6,392 nt of DNA from Oscillospiraceae bacterium (GTDB lineage: Bacteria; Bacillota; Clostridia; Oscillospirales; Acutalibacteraceae). This document shows positions 1-5,576 of this stretch, piece by piece. A program made the translations under genes and the position numbers. The stretch spans positions 1 through 6,392 of the forward strand of contig CADBPL010000059.1 in the NCBI GenBank assembly GCA_902796535.1, in the 5' to 3' direction. Each line of letters opens with the position of its first letter. The stretch's first letter is position 1. The notes below the pieces were generated by a model, which saw only the letters and a list, made by a program, of their open reading frames with translations, ran no database searches and had not been told where the DNA came from.

Positions 1-2
1 AT

Positions 3-1058
3 TTAAAAAACAAAACCGTTCTGGTCACCGGCGCCGCCGGATTCATCGGCGCGGCGCTTTGCCGTGAGCTGCTCAAGCGCGAACCGGGTCTTACGATCGT
101 TGGCGTTGACAGCATGAACGATTATTATGACGTTTCCCTGAAAGAATACCGTTTGCGGGAGCTGCAAAAGCTCAGCGGCGATTTCCGTTTTCTTCGGGCA
201 AACATTGCCGACAAGGTGTTTATGCAGGAGCTGTTTGCGCAGCACGATTTTGCCGTGGTGGTCAATCTGGCCGCGCAGGCGGGCGTGCGCTACAGCATCA
301 CCAACCCCGATATTTATATCGAATCCAACCTGATCGGGTTTTACAACATTCTGGAATGCTGCCGCCATTCTTACGACAACGGGCGGCCGGGCGTGGAGCA
401 TCTGGTTTACGCCTCGAGTTCTTCCGTTTACGGCAGCAACGCCAAAATCCCCTATTCGACCGAGGATAAAACCGATTCGCCCGTTTCGCTTTACGCCGCC
501 ACCAAAAAGAGCAATGAGCTTTTGGCGCATTCCTACGCGAAGCTTTATCAGATCCCCTGCACCGGCCTGCGCTTTTTCACCGTTTACGGCCCCGCCGGAC
601 GGCCGGATATGGCCTATTTCGGCTTCACCAACAAGCTGCGCCGCGGCGAGACCATTGAAATTTTCAATTACGGCAACTGCCGGCGCGACTTCACCTTTGT
701 TGACGATATTGTCGAGGGCGTTTACCGTGTGATGCGCGGCGCGCCGGAACGCAAGACCGGCGAGGACGGGCTGCCGCTGCCCCCGGCGCAGGTTTACAAC
801 ATCGGCAACAGCCACCCCGAAAACCTGCTCGACTTTGTCGACATTTTGCAGCAGGAGCTGCTCGCGGCAGGCGTTCTGCCGCCGGATTACGATTTTGAAA
901 GCCACAAGCGGCTCGTTCCCATGCAGCCCGGCGACGTACCCGTTACCTTTGCCGACACGGCGCCGCTGGAGCGGGATTACGGCTTCCGCCCGTCGACCCC
1001 GCTGCGGGACGGTTTGCGCGCCTTCGCCCAATGGTACAAGCAATTTTACAAAATATAA
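3..1058 (+). CDS. UDP-glucuronate 4-epimerase-like NAD-dependent epimerase (5' partial)
   Basis: This is an extended short-chain dehydrogenase that probably interconverts UDP-glucuronate and UDP-galacturonate in the cytoplasm, supplying uronic acid for a surface polysaccharide. The frame is open from base 3, and the nucleotide-binding motif TGAAGFIG lies at visible residues 9-16. This shows that the first in-window ATG (114) is internal and that only a few residues are missing upstream. The second-strand Asp follows in GVDSMNDYYD (D36). SSSSVYG leads to the catalytic YAATK pair (Y164, K168 in window numbering). GRPDMAYF, RRDFTFVDDIVEG, VYNIGNS and the late MQPGDV motif are the pattern of the CapI/LpsL group rather than GalE, so the glucuronate substrate is a family-based inference. 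It ends in TAA 17 bases before the next start, so the two are probably cotranscribed. An epimerase for another UDP-sugar is the main alternative. Confidence 0.9.
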   Translation, partial: LKNKTVLVTGAAGFIGAALCRELLKREPGLTIVGVDSMNDYYDVSLKEYRLRELQKLSGDFRFLRANIADKVFMQELFAQHDFAVVVNLAAQAGVRYSITNPDIYIESNLIGFYNILECCRHSYDNGRPGVEHLVYASSSSVYGSNAKIPYSTEDKTDSPVSLYAATKKSNELLAHSYAKLYQIPCTGLRFFTVYGPAGRPDMAYFGFTNKLRRGETIEIFNYGNCRRDFTFVDDIVEGVYRVMRGAPERKTGEDGLPLPPAQVYNIGNSHPENLLDFVDILQQELLAAGVLPPDYDFESHKRLVPMQPGDVPVTFADTAPLERDYGFRPSTPLRDGLRAFAQWYKQFYKI

Positions 1059-1061
1059 CTC

Positions 1062-1067
1062 AGGAGG
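1062..1067 (+). promoter_or_regulatory. Ribosome binding site for the GH16 gene
   Basis: AGGAGG sits 8 bases before the ATG at 1076. It fixes that ATG as the start and excludes an upstream in-frame start at about 1031 inside the epimerase gene, which would place extra residues in front of an otherwise perfect signal peptide. Confidence 0.85.
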
Positions 1068-1075
1068 ATCGTTTC

Positions 1076-2053
1076 ATGAAAAAACGGATTCTTGCGCTGC
1101 TGTTGTGCTGCGCGCTGCTGTTCACGGTTGCGGTTCCGTTCACCGCACAGGCAAAAGGCAATTCCACACTTGACCTGCCGGAGAACGTCAAAACGGCGGT
1201 TGAAAAGTTTGCCAATTATGTCATTGACGCGGTCAACCGCGGGCTGCTGCTTGTGCGCTACCCGTGGAAGCCGAAGACCGACAACAAGGTTGATCTGTCC
1301 AGGTTTACGCTCGTGCTCAACGACGAATTTGACGGCGACACGCTGAACGGGCGCGTGTGGAACCACCACGATCAGGGCCCGCGGCGCGGTGGCTACTGGG
1401 ACGCCGGTCAGGTTGAGCTGCGCGACGGCAACCTCGTGATCAAAACGGACTACAAGGAAGACGGCGCATACGGTCCCGGTTATTACAGCGCCTGCATTGC
1501 TTCCGATAAGCAGCTGTTTGAGCAAACCTACGGCTACTTTGAATGCCGCTGCAAGCTGCCTGCCGCCGAAGGGCTGTGGTCGGCTTTCTGGCTCATGAAC
1601 AAAAACGTGGGCAAGGACGGCAACCCCGGCACGAACGGCACCGAGATCGATATTTTTGAGTCGCCCCACTGGTACCGCGGCAAGAACGGACGCGACAACA
1701 GCATGGTCACCTCCAACCTGCATTGGGGCGGCTACAGCTTCCAAACCAAATACCGCAATGTGACCATTGCCAAGGCAAACAATCCTTATGAGGAATTCAA
1801 CACCTACGGCCTGGAATGGAACAAGGATGAATACATTTTCTACATCAACGGCGTGGAAACCGGCCGCAGCAAAGCCGGCGGCGTTTCTCAGGTGCCGGAA
1901 TATATGATGCTTTCCGTTGAGGTCGACGGCGTTGCCAGCGAACCGGTTCACGGCTGGTCGGGCAACATCAGGAACAACAAGGACGGTCAGCTTCCCGCGG
2001 AATTCGTGGTCGATTACGTCAGAGTTTACCAATACACCGATCTGATGAAATAA
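1076..2053 (+). CDS. Secreted GH16 family endo-beta-glucanase-like glycoside hydrolase
   Basis: This 325-residue exported enzyme probably cleaves internal beta-glycosidic bonds in a beta-glucan or galactan type polysaccharide by the retaining mechanism. Residues 1-26 form a signal peptide (MKKR, then a Leu/Cys/Ala-rich core, ending TAQA before KGNS). Residues 27-75 are a helical-looking linker, and the GH16 jelly-roll runs from about 76 (FTLVLNDEFDG) to the C terminus (VVDYVRVYQYTD). The hallmark EIDIFE at 190-195 gives nucleophile E190, assisting D192 and acid/base E195. GYFECRCKLPAAEGLWSAFWLMN, split around residues 153-175, is the usual cleft strand before it. No carbohydrate-binding module, sortase motif or anchor is seen, so it is likely released. 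It follows the epimerase with a 17-base gap, which recalls GH16 enzymes such as ExoK that trim the product of exopolysaccharide clusters. The exact substrate and subfamily cannot be read from sequence. Confidence 0.9.
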   Translation: MKKRILALLLCCALLFTVAVPFTAQAKGNSTLDLPENVKTAVEKFANYVIDAVNRGLLLVRYPWKPKTDNKVDLSRFTLVLNDEFDGDTLNGRVWNHHDQGPRRGGYWDAGQVELRDGNLVIKTDYKEDGAYGPGYYSACIASDKQLFEQTYGYFECRCKLPAAEGLWSAFWLMNKNVGKDGNPGTNGTEIDIFESPHWYRGKNGRDNSMVTSNLHWGGYSFQTKYRNVTIAKANNPYEEFNTYGLEWNKDEYIFYINGVETGRSKAGGVSQVPEYMMLSVEVDGVASEPVHGWSGNIRNNKDGQLPAEFVVDYVRVYQYTDLMK

Positions 2054-2124
2054 CGCTCAGACCGTCTGAACCAAGCATATTCCGCTGCGCAGTCCGCGCA
2101 CGTAAACGATGCGGCAACATCCTG

Positions 2125-2178
2125 AAAAAAAGAATCCTTCACCGAACCGAACAGGTCGATGAAGGATTCTTCTTTTGC
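2125..2178. terminator. Bidirectional rho-independent terminator between convergent genes
   Basis: AAGAATCCTTCA (2130-2141) pairs perfectly over 12 bp with TGAAGGATTCTT (2160-2171) around an 18-base loop. On the + strand the stem runs into TTCTTTT. On the - strand the seven A's at 2125-2131 become a T run directly after the stem. It therefore serves both the GH16 gene, whose stop is about 75 bases upstream, and the hydrolase gene, whose stop at 2189 is 17 bases away. The - strand side is the stronger. Confidence 0.85.
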
Positions 2179-2188
2179 TTATTTGTTC

Positions 2189-4081
2189 TTATCCGAACAG
2201 CTTTTCCAGAAAACCGCCGGTGCCGAACACGCCGTAGATCTTGTGGTTGGCGTCCTGAATATAGGGCGTGATTTTATCGCCGAAGGTCGGTTTGGCTTCC
2301 GGCTCTTCGCCGTTTTCGAGCACATAAAGCTCATGGCAGAACGCTGCGATTTCGTCGATGAGCGCGTTGTCCTTTTTCATGTTGTTGAGCGTGCAGTCCA
2401 TCATGGTTTCGGCCTGCGTGATATAATCGCGTGCTTTTGCCACCTCGTCGGCGTATTGGCCGCTGCCGTCATACTTTTCAATGAATTCTTCCATCTGCGG
2501 CAGATAGTCGCGTCTTAAATCCTTGAGGTTGCGCCCTTCGTTGAACTGCGGGAACACATCCGGGCAGTCGGCCACGTCGGTCACTTCGCCTTTGGCCAGC
2601 GCAAACGCCAGCTTCAGCGCGGTGTTGTTCCATTCCAGCTCATGCTTCTGCTTGCTGAACAGCCAGCAGTGGCTCGGGAACGCGGCCGTGGACAGGTCGA
2701 CGGATTTGGTCGGGTCGATATACTGCGGGGTCTTGCACGCGTCGATATAGCTTTGCGGGAACTGATAGCCGACAGGCAGCGCGGTTGCGCCCACAGTGGT
2801 GGATTCGATCTGAATGATCTCATCGGAATTGACGCGGGCGGAGGAATAGAGGAACTTGAAGATGTTGTAATCGTTGGTGACTTCGCCGAAGCCAAGGTTA
2901 TAGGCGCAGATAAAGTAGAACTCTATGCCCTGTTCTTTGTTGAGCTTTTGGAGCATATCGGGCAGCTCGAGCTGCGATTGATAGTTGCGGTCGGCTTCAA
3001 CGAGAACACGCTCATAACCCGGGCGGGTGAGATAGCGCTCGCGAACGCGGGGGTAATCGTCCGCCGGGATCATGGCCATCATGGTCGGGGTTTTCATAAC
3101 AAATTCATCGCACACGGCGGTGAGCAGCTCGTCGACCAGACGGGTGAGGAATTTTTTCTGATAGCAGTGAAGGAAGATCTCGATAAGGTCGCCCGCCGGG
3201 GAACCGATCATGCTGCTGAACAGATCGGTGTAGAACATTTCGGCGGAATTGTCGGCGTAGCGCTGCTCGACCAGATCGGTGAAGACCTTGCTGCCGTTCC
3301 AGCAGCCGACGATGCTCACGACCTTTTTCACATCCTGCTGTTTGCTGTAATTGGCCAGATAGTTGCGCACCACCGAGGCGCCCATGCTCATGGGCATGAG
3401 GATGACCTTTTGATCGGGGTAGTATTTTTGAACGACATTATTGATGAAATCGTTCAGACCGGAAACGGTGTTCATCATGCTGCCGAAAGGCGCAAAGTTG
3501 TAAACGAACACCTTTTCGTTGCCGTATTCCGCAAGCTGTTCCTTGGCGGGCACGGTGCCGTAGAAGCGATCCAGCTCATATTCGCTGTATTCGGACAGCG
3601 GATAATTATAGATCGGCGTCAGAATATTGGAGGGCAGCTTGTTGTTTTCATCGACGATGTTCAGATAAAGCAGGTCGGCTGCCAGCTGATGCAGGTTGGC
3701 AGAACGGAGCAGGAACTGGCCGGTGAGCAGCGAAGCGACGAGCTGCGCGGCAGTGGCCACCGTGTTGAACAGAGATTTGGGGTTGGTGAGAATGTGGTTC
3801 AGCACGGCGTTGGTATCCCAGATGAACAGGTTCTTTTTTTCGCTGTAACGGTATTCCTGACCGTTGTATTCCAGCACGTTGTCGCCTTTGTCATCCAGCA
3901 CGTAAGAGTGGGTCTGGCCGATGCCGGTAACAAACACGATGGGCGCGTCTTCGCCTTGGAGCTGGCTTTGAATGCCGAGCGTGTCGGGCGCCTGTTCCTC
4001 AGCCGGTTGGGCAAGGGCGGCGGGCACAAAGGCAACTGCCACCGTCAGGCAAAGCACAAGGGCGATGATTCTTTTTTTCAT
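2189..4081 (-). CDS. Secreted alpha/beta-hydrolase, LCAT/lipase-like, uncharacterised
   Basis: This is a 630-residue exported protein of probable lipase, esterase or acyltransferase type. The start at 4081 is chosen because it follows a GAGGAG site and opens a clean signal peptide (MKKRIIALVLCL..., ending PAALA at 24). The upstream in-frame ATG at 4099-4097 falls inside that site. VFVTGIG (49-55) matches the first strand and oxyanion loop of alpha/beta-hydrolases. VILMPMSMGAS carries the presumed nucleophile S232, but the elbow reads P-M-S-M-G instead of G-x-S-x-G. VGCWNGS after it resembles the LCAT-group strand that follows the elbow. Candidate acid and base residues lie in SVDLSTAAFPSHCW (D462, H471) and KQKHELEW (H480). 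A long insert between about residues 260 and 400 could be a lid, and the last 100 residues look helical. It is monocistronic with its own promoter and terminator. The family placement is inferred from motifs, and the substrate is unknown. Confidence 0.8.
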   Translation of the reverse strand: MKKRIIALVLCLTVAVAFVPAALAQPAEEQAPDTLGIQSQLQGEDAPIVFVTGIGQTHSYVLDDKGDNVLEYNGQEYRYSEKKNLFIWDTNAVLNHILTNPKSLFNTVATAAQLVASLLTGQFLLRSANLHQLAADLLYLNIVDENNKLPSNILTPIYNYPLSEYSEYELDRFYGTVPAKEQLAEYGNEKVFVYNFAPFGSMMNTVSGLNDFINNVVQKYYPDQKVILMPMSMGASVVRNYLANYSKQQDVKKVVSIVGCWNGSKVFTDLVEQRYADNSAEMFYTDLFSSMIGSPAGDLIEIFLHCYQKKFLTRLVDELLTAVCDEFVMKTPTMMAMIPADDYPRVRERYLTRPGYERVLVEADRNYQSQLELPDMLQKLNKEQGIEFYFICAYNLGFGEVTNDYNIFKFLYSSARVNSDEIIQIESTTVGATALPVGYQFPQSYIDACKTPQYIDPTKSVDLSTAAFPSHCWLFSKQKHELEWNNTALKLAFALAKGEVTDVADCPDVFPQFNEGRNLKDLRRDYLPQMEEFIEKYDGSGQYADEVAKARDYITQAETMMDCTLNNMKKDNALIDEIAAFCHELYVLENGEEPEAKPTFGDKITPYIQDANHKIYGVFGTGGFLEKLFG

Positions 4082-4091
4082 TGCGTTCGCA

Positions 4092-4097
4092 CTCCTC
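4092..4097 (-). promoter_or_regulatory. Ribosome binding site deciding the hydrolase start
   Basis: Read on the - strand this is GAGGAG, 10 bases before the ATG at 4081. An alternative in-frame ATG overlaps the site itself, so 4081 is preferred. Confidence 0.75.
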
Positions 4098-4115
4098 ATT
4101 GGTTTTGTTACCGCT

Positions 4116-4144
4116 ATTGTAGCAAAGAACTGCAAAAAAATCAA
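4116..4144 (-). promoter_or_regulatory. Extended -10 sigma-A promoter of the hydrolase gene
   Basis: On the - strand, TTGATT (4144-4139) and TACAAT (4121-4116) are separated by 17 bases, and TGC directly precedes the -10 box, matching the TGN extended -10 motif. Transcription would start near 4109, giving a leader of about 28 bases containing the ribosome binding site. Confidence 0.7.
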
Positions 4145-4149
4145 CCGGC

Positions 4150-4191
4150 TGGCGAATGAAATGTACAATTTGGCGAATGAAATACACAATT
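4150..4191. repeat. Two-copy 21-bp tandem repeat in the divergent promoter region
   Basis: Units 4150-4170 and 4171-4191 each read TGGCGAATGAAAT, two variable bases and ACAATT, with 19 of 21 positions identical. The match continues two bases further (TG) on the right. The repeat begins 6 bases upstream of the hydrolase -35 box, spanning about -41 to -82 relative to its likely start site. A 21-bp period equals two helical turns, so bound proteins would sit on one face of the DNA. It could be a regulator-binding site for the hydrolase gene, azlC or both. That role is inference. Confidence 0.8.
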
Positions 4192-4229
4192 TGTCATTTT
4201 GTTTCTTCTGCCTTTCTTCTTTTCACGCC

Positions 4230-4258
4230 TTGACGAAATGCGGCAAATGTTGTAATCT
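4230..4258 (+). promoter_or_regulatory. Possible azlCD promoter
   Basis: TTGACG (4230-4235) is a good -35 box. The -10 is ambiguous: TGTAAT (4251-4256) fits well but leaves only 15 bases of spacing, while TAATCT (4253-4258) has 17-base spacing but a poor sequence. A start near 4263-4265 would leave about 27 bases before the ATG at 4291, and would make a TTG start at 4264 impossible or leaderless. Confidence 0.4.
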
Positions 4259-4274
4259 GTTCCTTGAACTTTTC

Positions 4275-4280
4275 AGAGGA
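4275..4280 (+). promoter_or_regulatory. Ribosome binding site deciding the azlC start
   Basis: AGAGGA lies 10 bases before the tandem ATG codons at 4291 and 4294. It supports a start there rather than at the TTG at 4264, which has no purine-rich site before it. Confidence 0.6.
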
Positions 4281-4290
4281 TGCAGAAACG

Positions 4291-5019
4291 ATGATGAAAG
4301 AAAAGAGAAAAAGCAGTTCACCGCTGCAGCAGGGTCTGCGCGACGGCGTGCCCATCGGGCTGGGCTATTTTGCCGTTGCGTTTTCGCTGGGCATTGCCGC
4401 CAGGCGCGCCGGGCTGACTGCCTTTCAGGGCTTTTTGACCAGCGCGCTGATCAACGCCTCCGCCGGAGAGTACGCCGGCTTCAAATTCATTGAAGAAAAC
4501 GCGACCTATCTCGCTGCCGCGATCATGACGCTGGTGGCGAACGCGCGTTACTTTTTGATGAGCTGCGCGCTCAGCCAGAAGATCACGCCCGACACGCCCC
4601 TGCGCCACCGCTTTTTGCTTGGCTTTTACATTACCGACGAATTTTTCGGCATCACCATCGCCCGCAGGGAGTTTGACCCGGTTTACACCTATGGCGCGGT
4701 GCTGTTTGCCGCCCCCTGCTGGGCGGTCGGCACGGCGCTGGGCATCATCGCCGGCAATCTGCTGCCCGCGTTTCTGGTCAGCGCGCTGAGCGTGGCGCTT
4801 TACGGCATGTTCCTGGCCATCATCATCCCGCCCGCGCGGCAGAATAAGATCGTCGGCGTTTTTGTTCTGATCGGGTTTGCCCTGAGCTTTCTGGCTTCGC
4901 GCCTGCCGCTGCTGGCAAACGTTTCCGACGGCACCAAAACCATTGTGCTCACGCTCGTCATTTCGGCTGCGGCTGCGGCGCTGTTCCCGGTGAAGGAGGA
5001 AGCGGACGATGAAGCATAA
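4291..5019 (+). CDS. azlC: AzlC family branched-chain amino acid exporter, large subunit
   Basis: This 242-residue integral membrane protein is the large subunit of the AzlCD/YgaZH type exporter (LIV-E family), which removes excess leucine, isoleucine, valine or analogues from the cell. The short basic N terminus (MMKEKRKSSS) is followed by DGVPIGLGYFAVAFSLG, a family-typical opening. Hydrophobic segments lie at about 18-36, 45-65, 70-92, 132-156, 160-183, 186-204 and 214-232. NARYFLMSCALSQ (84-96) and the DEFFGI stretch (116-121) match conserved AzlC regions. The start is taken as ATG 4291. The adjacent ATG 4294 is equally possible, and the upstream in-frame TTG at 4264 lacks a ribosome site. 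It overlaps azlD by 11 bases, so the two are translationally coupled. No Lrp-type regulator gene is in the window. Confidence 0.9.
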   Translation: MMKEKRKSSSPLQQGLRDGVPIGLGYFAVAFSLGIAARRAGLTAFQGFLTSALINASAGEYAGFKFIEENATYLAAAIMTLVANARYFLMSCALSQKITPDTPLRHRFLLGFYITDEFFGITIARREFDPVYTYGAVLFAAPCWAVGTALGIIAGNLLPAFLVSALSVALYGMFLAIIIPPARQNKIVGVFVLIGFALSFLASRLPLLANVSDGTKTIVLTLVISAAAAALFPVKEEADDEA

Positions 5020-5320
5020 TGTTTATATCTATATCCTCATCATGGCGCTGGTCACCTTTGCCATTCGCGTGCTGCCGCTCACGCTCATCCGCAAAAAAAT
5101 CAAAAACCGTTTTGTGCGTTCGCTGCTCTATTACATCCCCTACGTCACCCTCGCCGTTATGACATTCCCCGCCATTATGGACGCCACCCGTTCGCCCCTT
5201 GCGGGCGCGGCGGCGCTGGCGCTGGGCATTGTGCTGGCGTGGTTCGGCGCAGGGCTGTTCAAGGTTTCGGCCGCCTGCTGCATTCTGGTGCTGGTGCTGG
5301 AGCTGTTCCTTGTGAAATAA
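5009..5320 (+). CDS. azlD: AzlD family branched-chain amino acid exporter, small subunit
   Basis: This 103-residue membrane protein is the small partner of AzlC and probably forms the exporter complex with it in the cytoplasmic membrane. The length is normal for the family. Hydrophobic segments are at about 5-24, 38-60, 63-80 and 82-101. The opening IYILIMALVTFAIRVLPL, with an Arg inside the first helix region, and the FVRSLLYYIPYVTLAVM stretch (split by charged residues before it, KKIKNR) are typical of AzlD. The start at 5009 is inside the end of azlC, preceded by AAGGAGGA at 4993-5000 with 8-base spacing. The gene ends in TAA at 5318-5320. No convincing terminator follows. Confidence 0.9.
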   Translation: MKHNVYIYILIMALVTFAIRVLPLTLIRKKIKNRFVRSLLYYIPYVTLAVMTFPAIMDATRSPLAGAAALALGIVLAWFGAGLFKVSAACCILVLVLELFLVK

Positions 5321-5433
5321 CAGCAATCCCGCATCATTCAGGCCGCGGATCGCGCCGCAGCATTTTTCGTCAGCCCGCACAGCTTTTCCCGGTCGAAGTC
5401 CGCGCGTTTCGTTTGGTTGGTTTGATCATTTTA

Positions 5434-5454
5434 CCGCGTGCAGAACGGACGCGG
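5434..5454. repeat. Short GC-rich inverted repeat upstream of the reductase promoter
   Basis: CCGCGT (5434-5439) is perfectly complementary to ACGCGG (5449-5454) across 9 bases. It lies in the 256-base gap between azlD and the reductase gene, 17 bases before the predicted -35 box. There is no T run, only CGTTTATC, so it is at best a weak terminator for azlCD. A protein-binding site is the alternative, and chance is possible at this GC content. Confidence 0.35.
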
Positions 5455-5471
5455 CGTTTATCACGGAACAC

Positions 5472-5501
5472 TTGACGATACCCTGCCTTTTGTGGTAATA
5501 T
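5472..5501 (+). promoter_or_regulatory. Promoter of the enoate reductase-like gene
   Basis: TTGACG (5472-5477) and TAATAT (5496-5501) are 18 bases apart, with TGG directly before the -10 box as an extended -10 motif. A start near 5508 gives a leader of about 69 bases. This suggests the reductase is transcribed independently of azlCD. Confidence 0.55.
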
Positions 5502-5576
5502 TCTATACGGATGTTTCTGCTTTGGCAGGCATTGGCATTGATAACAATTCACATATGATATGCAGGAGGTCAGGAT

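Noticed and set aside
3..1043. Long antisense open frame (about 346 codons) opposite the epimerase gene.
   Set aside because: The + strand frame carries all epimerase motifs. The antisense product has no recognisable domain and is the usual shadow of GC-rich codon bias.
1046..2032. Antisense open frame opposite the GH16 gene.
   Set aside because: The + strand has an unmistakable GH16 catalytic motif and ribosome site. The antisense frame encodes no recognisable protein.
2086..2100. TGCGC/GCGCA 5-bp hairpin downstream of the GH16 gene.
   Set aside because: It is short, has no T run, and is expected by chance in GC-rich sequence. The real terminator is the 12-bp stem just downstream.
2642..4159. 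Long + strand open frame (about 505 codons) opposite the secreted hydrolase.
   Set aside because: It is a shadow of the hydrolase gene. Its product is Val/Gly/His-rich with no domain, and it has no ribosome site. The - strand frame has a signal peptide, promoter and terminator.
4264..4290. TTG start for azlC, adding nine residues.
   Set aside because: There is no ribosome site before 4264 and the predicted promoter would start transcription at about that point. ATG 4291 has AGAGGA at proper spacing.
5345..5367. GCGG/CCGC mini-stem followed by CATTTTT after azlD, considered as a terminator.
   Set aside because: There are only 4 bp of stem and the T run does not directly follow it. This is too weak to call.
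5538..5556. Stretch GATAACAATTCACA in the reductase leader resembling half of the E. coli lac operator.
   Set aside because: Only one half matches, the symmetrical other half is missing, and no LacI-type gene is nearby. The likeness is probably coincidental.
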